Program-made: the position numbers and the translations under genes | Shown here: positions 1-8,185 of the stretch, one piece after another | Layout: every line of letters starts with the position of its first letter | Numbering within the stretch: position 1 is the stretch's first letter | Notes under the pieces: generated by a model | Database searches by the model: none | What the model was told of the DNA's origin: nothing | What the model saw: only the letters and a program-made list of their open reading frames with translations | From: HyVt-105 sp049975425 | GTDB taxonomy: Bacteria; Bacteroidota; Bacteroidia; Bacteroidales; VadinHA17 | Assembly (NCBI GenBank): GCA_049975425.1 | Contig: JBNGDI010000007.1 | Coordinates: 1-64,000 of the forward strand | DNA length: 64,000 nt | Reading direction: 5' to 3'

Positions 1-134
1 TAAATCAAAAGAACAATCGCAAGAATCCCGGCACCGGGCTTACTTGTGGAACGTTGGGGGCAACCATATGAGAAAAATCAGAGCATGGTAACAAATTATA
101 CATTATGCAAGTTAAAAAAGCTATTGAGTGGATA

Positions 135-317
135 TTTCGGAGCATCCTGACCCCCTAATTTCGGAATTAAAATTGATAATTTTTTAATAGAATTCATGAT
201 TTTTACCTGCCATTCCGGCATATATTGACCCCTCTAAATTTATTATAAGGGATTAACTGCTTTAAATATGAACTGGCCACGCCGCCACCGCATCCATTTC
301 GGAGCATGTTGACCCCC
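135..317. repeat. Three IS21-end-like repeats
   Basis: Three related 21-bp copies lie at 135-155, 212-232 and 297-317. They share the pattern TTCGGAGCAT-NN-TGACCCC; the middle copy is the most diverged. They are spaced about 80 bp apart and sit just upstream of a truncated istA. Multiple end repeats that bind transposase are a known feature of IS21-family elements, and Bacteroidetes members often start with a TGTTGACCCC-type end. I infer this is the left end of an IS21-like element. Nothing else was recognised in 1-134. Confidence 0.6.
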
Positions 318-378
318 CCTTATACTTTGCTCAGGTTTTAATTTCTTAGCGATTTTTTAATCGCAAAGACAGTAGAAT

Positions 379-699
379 ATGTCAGGAAAAATAAAACCTA
401 TAAGTCAGATCAAACAATTATTACGGCTATACATTCAGGGTAATGGTAAGAAATCAATTGCCCGGACATTAGGGATTAGCCGGAACACAGTTAAATCTTA
501 TTTGGAAAAATTGCCGGTTACAGGAATGGATTTGGAGGATCTTTTGGAGCTGGAAGATCCTGAATTGGAGAAGCTGTTCCATAGAGGTAACCCGGCATAT
601 AAGCAGGATCGCTTTACTCATTTTAAGTCGCAGCTGGATTATTTTGAAAAGGAACTAAAACGTCATGGTGTCAACCGTATGGTTCTGTGGGAAGAATAA
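379..699 (+). pseudogene. IS21-family transposase IstA, N-terminal fragment
   Basis: Encodes 106 residues that match the start of IS21-type IstA. There is an N-terminal helix-turn-helix (about residues 8-42, including KKSIARTLGISRNTVKSYL), then the linker that normally precedes the DDE integrase core. A full IstA is about 500 residues, so the catalytic core is missing: the frame stops after the conserved LWEE and no core was seen downstream. The end repeats at 135-317 lie in front of it. No IstB ATPase gene is present. This is a dead remnant that marks an old IS end at the border of the accessory array. Confidence in the family is high; the exact break point is uncertain. Confidence 0.75.
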
Positions 700-736
700 A
701 AGGTGTCTTTCCCTTTGGGGTATATCCATCATATGC

Positions 737-753
737 GCCGACCGTTACCGCTA
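737..753. repeat. Left arm of inverted repeat flanking fic
   Basis: This 17-nt stretch (GCCGACCGTTACCGCTA) is the near reverse complement of 1960-1979 (TAGCGGTAACAGGTCGGT), with one extra base in the right arm. The pair brackets the fic gene and its operators almost exactly. It may be the two halves of palindromic spacer elements on either side of a cassette, or the ends of a small mobile unit. The rest of 700-816 holds no gene that I can see. Confidence 0.55.
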
Positions 754-816
754 ATGCTGGGCTACATTGTCCTGTATTAAGATAATTGCAAATACTTATC
801 ATACTTATCACCATAT

Positions 817-883
817 GTAAAGAAAACTTGCATTTCTTTACAAATGATGTTTTCTTTGTATAGAAAACTGCATTTTCTTTATA
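817..883. promoter_or_regulatory. Palindromic operators upstream of fic
   Basis: Three overlapping palindromes of one type lie just before the fic start. They are 817-841 (arms GTAAAGAAA / TTTCTTTAC), 849-868 (GTTTTCT / AGAAAAC) and 859-883 (TATAGAAAA / TTTTCTTTATA). Two share the core AGAAAAC(T)TGCATTTTCT. Repeated palindromes at this place are typical of autoregulated promoters. The Fic protein has a C-terminal winged-helix-like segment that could bind them, which is inference. Confidence 0.55.
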
Positions 884-885
884 GA

Positions 886-1953
886 ATGAACAAGACGTTG
901 AAACCGCTGCCACTTGATATTGATTTTGAATCTAAATCAGTGCTTAAGAGTCTGCCTTCAGCACATGCTGCGTTAGCTGAATTAAAGGGTATTGCCTCAA
1001 CTATCCCAAACCAGACTATTCTAATCAATACTCTTGGCCTACAAGAAGCAAAGGATAGTTCTGCAATAGAAAATATCATCACAACTCATGATGACCTGTA
1101 TAAGTCAGGCTTAAACCTTGACTCATTTAAATCGCTAAATGCCAAAGAAGTTCAGAATTATATCAATGCAACTAAAAAGGGATTCGAATTAATTTCAAAA
1201 TCAGGGCTTCTCACAAATAAGATAATCTTAAAGGTTCATGAGGAGCTTGAGGGCAACAAAGCTGGATTTCGAAAGTTGCCAGGTACTGTCTTGAAAAGCT
1301 CCTCTACCGGAGAGGTTATTTATACTCCTCCACAAGATCCGGAAGAGATTAAAAGCTTAATGTCAAATCTTGAAAGATTTATTAATGACCGGAGTTTATG
1401 TGACTTTGATCCTCTTGTAAAATTATCAATCATTCATTATCAATTTGAAAGCATACACCCATTTTATGATGGCAATGGTAGAACTGGCAGAATAATTAAT
1501 ATCCTTTATCTGATCCATGAAAAACTCCAAAACCTCCCAATACTATACCTAAGCAAATACATCATTAAAAACAAACCTGACTATTATAGATTACTTCAGG
1601 ATGTAAGAGAAACCAGCAATTGGGAAGAATGGCTCTTGTTCATGATCAGGGGAATTGAAATAACTGCCCGCGAAACTATTGATCTGATCCTGGAGATTCG
1701 AGAATTGATGATGTGGTACAAAAGCACATTACGAGATAATTACAAGTTCTACAGCCAAGATTTATTAAACAATTTATTCAAGCATCCTTATACCAAAATT
1801 GAGTTCGTACAACGTGACTTAAAGGTGTCCAGAATAACTGCAGCAAACTATCTTAATCAGCTTGCAGAAGACAATCTACTAACAAAAAAGAAACTAGGGA
1901 CAGGTAACTACTACATAAATGATCCTTTGTTTGAATTACTAACAAAAAGATAA
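886..1953 (+). CDS. Fic family protein (probable AMP transferase) with C-terminal winged helix
   Basis: Encodes 355 residues from the ATG at 886. An in-frame ATG at 844 is possible but lies inside the operator palindromes. The Fic motif HPFYDGNGRTGR is at about 191-202, with the catalytic His first. An N-terminal SSAIEN (about 58-63) fits the inhibitory [S/T]xxxE[G/N] motif of class II Fic enzymes. The last 60 or so residues look like a winged helix (KIEFVQRDLKVSRITAANYL). Such proteins transfer AMP from ATP to Ser, Thr or Tyr of target proteins, and Glu62 would restrain activity. The gene stands alone between inverted repeats 737-753 and 1960-1979. The target is unknown. Family assignment is secure. 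Confidence 0.9.
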   Translation: MNKTLKPLPLDIDFESKSVLKSLPSAHAALAELKGIASTIPNQTILINTLGLQEAKDSSAIENIITTHDDLYKSGLNLDSFKSLNAKEVQNYINATKKGFELISKSGLLTNKIILKVHEELEGNKAGFRKLPGTVLKSSSTGEVIYTPPQDPEEIKSLMSNLERFINDRSLCDFDPLVKLSIIHYQFESIHPFYDGNGRTGRIINILYLIHEKLQNLPILYLSKYIIKNKPDYYRLLQDVRETSNWEEWLLFMIRGIEITARETIDLILEIRELMMWYKSTLRDNYKFYSQDLLNNLFKHPYTKIEFVQRDLKVSRITAANYLNQLAEDNLLTKKKLGTGNYYINDPLFELLTKR

Positions 1954-1959
1954 AAACAC

Positions 1960-1979
1960 TAGCGGTAACAGGTCGGTAT
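1960..1979. repeat. Right arm of inverted repeat flanking fic
   Basis: Near reverse complement of 737-753, starting 6 bp after the fic stop codon. The following 1980-2140 holds no recognisable gene. It includes GCGTTGGCA at 2113-2121, which resembles the GTTGGCA that closes the palindrome at 3804-3944. Confidence 0.5.
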
Positions 1980-2140
1980 ATTTAATTTACTTGTCATGGT
2001 TTTTGCTGCTCTCCTTTAGCAAAGACCAAATTAAGGTAGATTAGTTATCATCTTTACGCTTATGGTTGCGGCACGATTATTAAGAACCAAAATGAGACTT
2101 TTTGCAAGCGCCGCGTTGGCAAAAACCACGCCAGCCCTCC

Positions 2141-2260
2141 TAACGCCGGGCACGCAAACAAAACATACCGCCGAACAATGTGTGGCCATTGGCCACTCGC
2201 ACATGGCGAACCTTCGGTACGAGCATTTACACAACCCGGAATGGTCACACACCGGCGTAA
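2141..2260. repeat. Long imperfect palindrome before the S41-like gene
   Basis: The outer arms are TAACGCCGG (2141-2149) and CCGGCGTAA (2252-2260). An inner stem is built on TGGCCATTGGCCA (2183-2195), with further pairing of ATGTG with CACAT around it. The motif CTCCTAAC at 2137-2144 is repeated at 3811-3818. The size and fold resemble integron attC-like sites or other intergenic palindromes, but the canonical GTTRRRY core is not clear. It lies about 46 bp before the next start codon. Confidence 0.5.
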
Positions 2261-2306
2261 GCATGGGAAACGGCCACGAGAAATTAACAATATAAAAAAA
2301 ATTCAT

Positions 2307-3794
2307 ATGAGTGCAAAGACTATTTTAATAACTCTAATTACCCTTTTTATTAATAATTTATCATTTTCACAAACAAATGATTGCTTAAAGGATTTTGATT
2401 TCTTGGTTAAAAAAATCCAGGCTGACTATCCTGGGTATAATGATAAAGTGAACGATGCTAACCGTTCGCATCTTCTGCTTTTAGAAAAAGAAATTAGACA
2501 AAAAATTACTACACATCCGGATAGTTGCGAATATTACTTTAACGATTATACCGATTTTTTTAAAGACCAACATCTTCGTGTTAGCCGTATTTGGAAAGAA
2601 GGCAATCAGCAATCTGAAGTTATGCACATTTCAACATACGGGAAAATTCTAAATTTCAATGTTGACAGCTTGGCAGAAGAAACCAAAAATGCAATAGGTA
2701 TTGAAGGTGTATGGGAAGGATTCAGGGAGAGATTCTTTATTGCACGAGACGGTAAAAAATATGTTGGTGTTGTTCTAAATAAGCAGGGGTGGAAAAGAGG
2801 ACAAATAATTTACGAATTTGAACCTTTCAAGGACACTTTGTTTAATGTGACAAACTATTCATTGATAGAAGAAAAGAAGACATATAAAACAAAAGCCTCA
2901 TTACATTTGAGTGGAAAGATTCTTGAATTTCATAATGTTACAAGATTTGTCAGAAAATCAGACTCTGATATTTTAGATAAATCTGTATTATATTCTTATG
3001 TGCCTGAATTCCCCAATGGAATAAATACTTTTCCTCTTGCGATGTATCTGGGAGACAGCACATATTATATAAGAATCCCAAGCTTTTATAATAATACAGG
3101 TAATAAACTGTTAAGGCAACATTGGAACGAAATAACGGCTCGTCCAAATCTGATAGTGGATATCAGAAATAACGGAGGTGGACAGGACCAATATTATCAA
3201 GAGCTTAATAAACTAATCTATTCAAAACCATACGAATCAAAAGGAGTAGAATGGTATGCTTCAAGGGGAAATATTAAATCTTTTGAAGATGCAATGGAGA
3301 AAGGAGAAATTCGCAATGGAGAAGAAGGCATGAAATGGACACAAGCCTTAGTTGAAGCAATGAAAAAAAATATAGGCGGCTTTGTTACTCACCCCTTTGA
3401 TGCAGATGAAAGTGAAACAGTTAAAATGGATACTGTTTATTCTATGCCTCGAAACATTGGAATAATAATAAATGAGTTAAATGCATCGGCTGCCGAACAG
3501 TTCCTGCTGGCTGCCCGACAAAGCGATAAGGTAATTTTATTTGGTAATAATAGCACAGCAGGGGTTTTGGATTATTCAAATATCACACCGAACAATCTTC
3601 CATCAGGTAATTATCAATTATGGTGTCCTATGACACGTTCAAAACGTTTACCTGAAAACCCTGTTGACAATATTGGAATTGCTCCGGATGTTATCATCCC
3701 ATTTCCTGCAACAGAACAGCTGTATGACAGATTAGATACTTGGGTTTATTTTGTCAAAAATTATTTAGAACTATTAAACGAAGAAAACAAATAG
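2307..3794 (+). CDS. Secreted S41-family (tail-specific protease-like) peptidase
   Basis: Encodes 495 residues from the ATG at 2307, which begins a clear signal peptide (MSAKTILITLITLFINNLSFSQ). A longer reading frame upstream runs through the palindrome and is unlikely to be used. The C-terminal half has S41 features: DIRNNGGG near residue 290 and the nucleophile region NELNASAAEQF with Ser394. The lysine that follows in CtpA-type enzymes is not obvious, because the segment reads NNSTAGVLDY. Activity may therefore use another base or be lost. It is a single gene between two palindromic spacers, likely exported to the periplasm. The substrate is unknown. Confidence 0.8.
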   Translation: MSAKTILITLITLFINNLSFSQTNDCLKDFDFLVKKIQADYPGYNDKVNDANRSHLLLLEKEIRQKITTHPDSCEYYFNDYTDFFKDQHLRVSRIWKEGNQQSEVMHISTYGKILNFNVDSLAEETKNAIGIEGVWEGFRERFFIARDGKKYVGVVLNKQGWKRGQIIYEFEPFKDTLFNVTNYSLIEEKKTYKTKASLHLSGKILEFHNVTRFVRKSDSDILDKSVLYSYVPEFPNGINTFPLAMYLGDSTYYIRIPSFYNNTGNKLLRQHWNEITARPNLIVDIRNNGGGQDQYYQELNKLIYSKPYESKGVEWYASRGNIKSFEDAMEKGEIRNGEEGMKWTQALVEAMKKNIGGFVTHPFDADESETVKMDTVYSMPRNIGIIINELNASAAEQFLLAARQSDKVILFGNNSTAGVLDYSNITPNNLPSGNYQLWCPMTRSKRLPENPVDNIGIAPDVIIPFPATEQLYDRLDTWVYFVKNYLELLNEENK

Positions 3795-3803
3795 AGAAAT
3801 AAA

Positions 3804-3944
3804 TGCCGAACTCCTAACATTTTGTATAAGTAATGGCAGGGTAAGCGCTAAATATCAAAGTTTGTAGCCCGCTTAAACTGCGTAGCGGTTTGACAGGCAA
3901 GTGCCACGCAGTCTGCCACTACACATACAATTTACCGTTGGCAT
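3804..3944. repeat. Long imperfect palindrome between S41-like and hydrolase genes
   Basis: The left arm at 3804-3839 (TGCC..., CTCCTAAC, TTGTAT, TGGCAG) pairs with 3913-3944 (CTGCCA, ATACAA, GTTGGCA). An inner hairpin has CCGCT (3869-3873) with AGCGG (3884-3888). The CTCCTAAC motif also occurs at 2137-2144, and GTTGGCA also at 2114-2120. The element fills the whole gap between two unrelated genes. The fold and position are attC-like; the sequence does not fit the canonical core. Confidence 0.55.
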
Positions 3945-3966
3945 TAATTACCATAACAGACAGGAC

Positions 3967-5103
3967 ATGAAAAAACATTTATTTACCGGATCGATCTTTC
4001 TTGCCTACCTCCTGTTTTTTTCAAATTTTAGTGCAATTGGGGTAGTTATGGATACACGATTATTTGTAGTAATTCTATCATTAATTACCCTGGCTGCCCT
4101 GATAATTTATGTTTACAAAGTCAGAAGACCTTATTCATATTTTCTGTTATTTTTTTCTCTTGCAGTGACTTTTCTATCAATTAAGGAATATTTTTTAACG
4201 TATACTGAAAATGAAATAGTTTTTCAAAATGACGGATATGATTTTTACGGAACTCTTTATAGCCCAAAATCAGATGAAAGCAATTGCCTGGTTGTATTTC
4301 TTCATGGATCGGGAAGTGAATCGCGAAAGGAATACGCATTTCATGCCCGACAATTGGCTCGTAACGGAATAACCGGTTTTGCTTATGATAAACGGGGAAG
4401 CGGCAAATCAGGCGGCAACACCTATGATGTTGGGTACAATGGATACGCAAAGGATGCTATTGCCGGCATAGAGAAAATTAAAACTCAACGTAATTTTGAT
4501 AAAGTTGGTCTTTTTGCAATAAGCGAAGGCGAGTGGGTGAGCCTAATTGTGGATTCTCTCTACCCAATAGACTTTATTGTAATGGTATCAGCATCAGGAA
4601 CATCCCCTTTACAACAAACTCAAAGAGAAATGACTTATCGGTTGGAGCGAAAAGGGTTTGATCAAAGTGACATAATGGAAGCAAAAGACCTGTACAATGA
4701 AATTTTGACCTTTGAAAATGATTCCATTGAACGAAAAATAATTCAAGAAAAAATCAAGCGATCCAAGGACAAACCATGGTTTGAAAGTGCAGAAGATTTT
4801 TCTGAAGAACTATACTATTATCCATGGTGGAACAAAGTAATGAATTTCAATCCTGAGAAATACTTGGAAGGAACCACAACTGATATACTCGTTTTGGTTG
4901 GAAAAGAAAATGATTCATACCCTCCAGCGGAGACAGTAAATAATTTTAGAAAGTATAGGAATATCCAAACAATAACATTTGAAAAAGGTGATCACTCACT
5001 TCTGGATTGGAAATTTGGAAAAGGGATACCGCCACCATTCTTTGCTAAAGGATATTTACAAACCTATACTGAATGGATAGTTCAGAAATGTAACAATAAC
5101 TAA
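3967..5103 (+). CDS. Membrane-anchored alpha/beta hydrolase
   Basis: Encodes 378 residues from the ATG at 3967. The first 90 residues carry three probable membrane helices (LFTGSIFLAYLLFF, LFVVILSLITLAALIIYVY, YFLLFFSLAVTFL). The hydrolase domain follows: HGSGSESR (oxyanion-side HG motif), nucleophile region AISEGEW with Ser186, an acidic residue near VGKENDSYPP, and the His in GDHSLLDW. The nucleophile elbow has Ala in place of the usual first Gly. The fold resembles S9-like or dienelactone-type acyl hydrolases. The substrate is unknown. The gene stands alone in the accessory array, with palindromic sequence before it and a decayed half-palindrome after it at about 5104-5140. Confidence 0.8.
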   Translation: MKKHLFTGSIFLAYLLFFSNFSAIGVVMDTRLFVVILSLITLAALIIYVYKVRRPYSYFLLFFSLAVTFLSIKEYFLTYTENEIVFQNDGYDFYGTLYSPKSDESNCLVVFLHGSGSESRKEYAFHARQLARNGITGFAYDKRGSGKSGGNTYDVGYNGYAKDAIAGIEKIKTQRNFDKVGLFAISEGEWVSLIVDSLYPIDFIVMVSASGTSPLQQTQREMTYRLERKGFDQSDIMEAKDLYNEILTFENDSIERKIIQEKIKRSKDKPWFESAEDFSEELYYYPWWNKVMNFNPEKYLEGTTTDILVLVGKENDSYPPAETVNNFRKYRNIQTITFEKGDHSLLDWKFGKGIPPPFFAKGYLQTYTEWIVQKCNNN

Positions 5104-5295
5104 TGCCAGTATTATATAAGCATAATAAGGGCTGAATCGTTAAAATTGAGCATTTTGTCATCTAATAAAGATAAGTCAAAACTGAAAGTGAAGTGTTTCT
5201 AATCCCGCACTACGCTTAAACTTGGCCGTTGTGCTGCATGCCCAAGATTTAAAATTCAAATTCCGGAAAAATTGTAGATTTGCTAAAATGGACAT

Positions 5296-5515
5296 ATGTA
5301 CTACTCCAAATGCATTGAGATCAACACAAACAAGCGCTTCGGCCGTCCTTGTATCAAGGGCACAGGATCTCTGTGTATGATGTTCTAAGCGAATGGCCTC
5401 AGGCCTGACCAGAGCGGAGATCATCCATGACTTCCCCGAACTCAGCGAAGACCAGATCATTGCCTGCCTTGCTTTTGCTGCCGAAAAAGAGCATAAAATA
5501 CGGGTAGCCTCTTGA
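5296..5515 (+). pseudogene. DUF433 (VapB-like) antitoxin, frameshifted
   Basis: Reading from the ATG at 5296 gives MYYSKCIEIN..., then GRPCIKGT, the conserved start of DUF433 proteins. The frame then shifts: SVYDVLSEW appears in a second frame and ASGLTRAEIIHDFPELSEDQ in a third, ending with TGA at 5513-5515. At least two indels are needed to restore one protein of about 72 residues. The family acts as the antitoxin or DNA-binding partner of DUF5615 PIN-like proteins, and such a gene overlaps downstream. The preceding 5104-5295 holds only a decayed half-palindrome. Confidence 0.7.
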
Positions 5516-5690
5516 AACTATTGTTCGACCAGAATATCTCGTTTCGCCTAATCCCAAGTTTCCAGGACATCCTCCCCGGAAGCGTCCGGATCAGAAAGGC
5601 GGATATTGAAAATACGACCGATTAACAAATCCGGAAAATTGCATAACGAATGGGTTCCCCATTGCGACCATTGAAGCGGATTTGAATACT
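5512..5690 (+). pseudogene. DUF5615 PIN-like toxin, truncated or frameshifted
   Basis: Overlaps the antitoxin remnant by 4 nt (TTGA). The frame gives LKLLFDQNISFRL, which is the conserved start of DUF5615 proteins (acidic residue in the LFDQN motif). It ends at a TAA near 5622. Similarity continues in another frame as NGFPIATIEADLN, matching the family's NGF-IVT-DADF region. The module is a decayed type II toxin-antitoxin pair. Between about 5690 and 5829 I see no gene. Confidence 0.65.
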
Positions 5691-5829
5691 ACGGTACGCA
5701 TTGAATTTTTTCTTAACTTGACACTTAAAAGAAAAACCACGCTGGTTCAACCACCCTGACATATACCGCGGGAACGCTGTGTCCCATGCTTGAATGAACA
5801 TATTAGTATCTATAAAACAAAAAAATATT

Positions 5830-7590
5830 ATGCATAAATTATTAATCTTTTTTCTTTTTGTATTCAACTTGTATTCTTGTACGTCAAGAAATAATAATGC
5901 CGGTGATTCAGAAGATACATCCATTCCTCAAACGGAAATCGCTTCAGAAACAGGCAAAAAGATTGACCGTTATTTATCAGGAATGGAAACACTTGGTTTT
6001 TCCGGGGCTATAGTTGTTAGCAAGGGTGATGAAATATTGCTAAGCAAAGGCTATGGGTTGGCCGACCGCGAAACACGGCGTCACTATACCTCAGGTACTA
6101 TTCAGACGTGCGGATCTGTTACCAAGCAGTTTACTGCTGCGGCCATTCTGCTTCTCGAAAGCCATGAACAATTATCAGTGAATGACACCATTACTAAATA
6201 CTTCACACAAGTACCTGACGACAAAAAAAACATCACTATACACCAGCTTCTTACGCATTCTTCCGGTCTTCCGGGAGGCATTGGCCCTGACGACGAACCC
6301 ATTGAAACCCGGGAATACATGGACCGAACCATGTCATCCCCCTTGCAATTCAGCCCCGGTTCCGGCTACGGATATTCCAATACCGGGTATTCTCTACTGG
6401 CTATGATCATCGAAAAAGTTACCGGAAAGAGTTACGAAGCCTTTTTGCGGGAAGAACTGCTATTACCTGCCGGAATGACCCAGACCGGATATATTCTGCC
6501 TGACTGGGACCGATACCAAATGGCCATTGGTTACCAAAAAGGCGAACGTTGGGGCGAAGTATACAAGCGTGGCTGGTTAGAAGACGGGCCAAACTGGCAT
6601 CTTCGGGGTAACGGAGGCATGCATACTACCGTAACCGACATGCACAAATGGTTAACAACCGTGAAAGGGCATGGTGTATTAAAAAATGACGTTGCAAAGC
6701 GCTGGACAACTGGTTATGTACCGGAAAACAACGGATACTCTGAATACGGATACGGCTGGGTGGTATATGAGCACAACAGGTGGGGAAAGATAATTACACA
6801 CAGCGGAAGTAACCGCATTTTTGAAGCCGATTTTGCGTGGTTAACCGAAAAAGATTTCTTTTATTACATTCAGGGCAATACCTCAATGTTTCCTGCCGCC
6901 AACCAGGGAAGGAATATTCTCAAAGCCGCATTCGATACTTCGTTTTTCATGCCGCCGATATTACAAACAACTGATTCTGCCAAACCCGAAACCGCCCGGC
7001 AAAGAGCGGGAATATATCTCCTCAAAGAGGGTTCTCTGGAGTTAACGGCTGATGATACAAGGCTTTTTGCAAAACTAACAGGCCAGTCTGTTTTTGACCT
7101 GATGTTCAGCCATACAGATGAACAAAAGTCGAGATTTGCCAGACTCAATAGCCGTACCCGCCAGGCCATGGATAAGCTTCTAAACGGCCGAACAGATGCA
7201 CTTGCAGGAATAATAGCCGAAGATGCCAATGCTGTTGAGCTTACAGAACCTTTTCTGCGTCGCATCAATCAAATTGGAAATCTGACTGAGCTGCTCGTTG
7301 TCGGCACATTCGAAAATGAGCCGGGAAGCAGGTTTTACGAATCCGGGCCATGGACAACCTTCGTGTATGCCGAATTCGAAAACTGGAATCAGTACTGGAA
7401 CCTGATTTGGAACAGTGATGAAACTTACAAAGAAAACAAAAGCGGTCCATGGCCTACCTTTGTTCTGATACCTACCGGAACAGGACAGTATATGAGTGTC
7501 AGTCAGGGGTATCCCTGGAATATGAGAGAAATCCAATATAAAGATAACTGTTTAATTATTAACAAACAGAAGGCTTGTCCTGTAAAATAG
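5830..7590 (+). CDS. Serine hydrolase lipoprotein, beta-lactamase/CubicO family
   Basis: Encodes 586 residues from the ATG at 5830. This start gives a lipoprotein signal ending LYSC, so the protein is probably lipid-anchored. The class C beta-lactamase-like domain (about residues 30-370) has SVTK (Ser96 to Lys99), YSN (Tyr182) and HSGS, the three active-site motifs of the family. A C-terminal extension of about 200 residues, including a segment rich in Trp (WTTFVYAEFENWNQYWNLIW), follows. Members act as esterases, peptidases or D-amino acid peptidases; the substrate cannot be read here. It is the last intact single-gene unit of the accessory array. Confidence 0.85.
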   Translation: MHKLLIFFLFVFNLYSCTSRNNNAGDSEDTSIPQTEIASETGKKIDRYLSGMETLGFSGAIVVSKGDEILLSKGYGLADRETRRHYTSGTIQTCGSVTKQFTAAAILLLESHEQLSVNDTITKYFTQVPDDKKNITIHQLLTHSSGLPGGIGPDDEPIETREYMDRTMSSPLQFSPGSGYGYSNTGYSLLAMIIEKVTGKSYEAFLREELLLPAGMTQTGYILPDWDRYQMAIGYQKGERWGEVYKRGWLEDGPNWHLRGNGGMHTTVTDMHKWLTTVKGHGVLKNDVAKRWTTGYVPENNGYSEYGYGWVVYEHNRWGKIITHSGSNRIFEADFAWLTEKDFFYYIQGNTSMFPAANQGRNILKAAFDTSFFMPPILQTTDSAKPETARQRAGIYLLKEGSLELTADDTRLFAKLTGQSVFDLMFSHTDEQKSRFARLNSRTRQAMDKLLNGRTDALAGIIAEDANAVELTEPFLRRINQIGNLTELLVVGTFENEPGSRFYESGPWTTFVYAEFENWNQYWNLIWNSDETYKENKSGPWPTFVLIPTGTGQYMSVSQGYPWNMREIQYKDNCLIINKQKACPVK

Positions 7591-7697
7591 ACTGAATGCA
7601 ATTGTTGTTTTTATTTAGTCCGTTTGTTGACAGAATGAATCACACGGCTCAAGGACAGCTGCATTTTTGATTAGCTTCTGAAGGTTAAAGAAGAGTC

Positions 7698-7870
7698 GGA
7701 CTGGTGGCATGAAATATCAAAAGAAGAAAAGGAATCAAGAGAAAAGTAACTCTGGGGTGTAAAGAGTGGCAGGACACATCAACATTCCGACACCAACAAA
7801 CTCTATGAGAATCGTTCTTAGAAAATCATCTGGGCTGATCACGCTCTGGCAGAATTAAAAAGATCATAAA
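7698..7870 (+). pseudogene. Decayed toxin-antitoxin remnant (RelE/ParE-like)
   Basis: A short frame ending at 7749 reads DWWHEISKEEKESREK, which resembles the C-terminus of small antitoxins that sit before RelE/ParE toxins. About 55 bp later, 7804-7869 reads YENRS-stop-KIIWADHALAELKRS, like the start of a ParE/RelE toxin (KIIW-DHA-LK). Stops interrupt both parts. The rest of 7591-8185 has no intact gene that I can see. The call rests on short similarity only. Confidence 0.4.
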
Positions 7871-8185
7871 GTATGCTTCAGGCAATTGAAGGTATCAGAT
7901 GGCACGATTCAGATGGAACAGGAAAAGAAGAACTTAAAGAATTTTTCAGAATAACTAAGAAACAAAAATAGCGCACAAACATGCAATATACCTGAGCTGG
8001 GAGTTTGTTTGGTCCTGATTTTCTGTTGGTGGCTTTGCCTCTGGAAAAGTGATATTACATATTTCGAAACCTTCAACCGGAACATATTCCTCTTTCATCC
8101 GATATGCCGAAAGCTGTTCAAGATGCTTTGCAACGTGCAGCAGGAAATTGGAATAATCCGTCTTTTTTACAAAACCAGAATGATT

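Noticed and set aside
2178..2306. Extended start of the S41-like gene
   Set aside because: The extension is translated palindrome sequence; the signal peptide begins at 2307.
3804..3944. Canonical integron attC site
   Set aside because: The fold and placement fit, but the GTTRRRY core is not matched and no integrase is seen, so it is listed only as a palindromic repeat.
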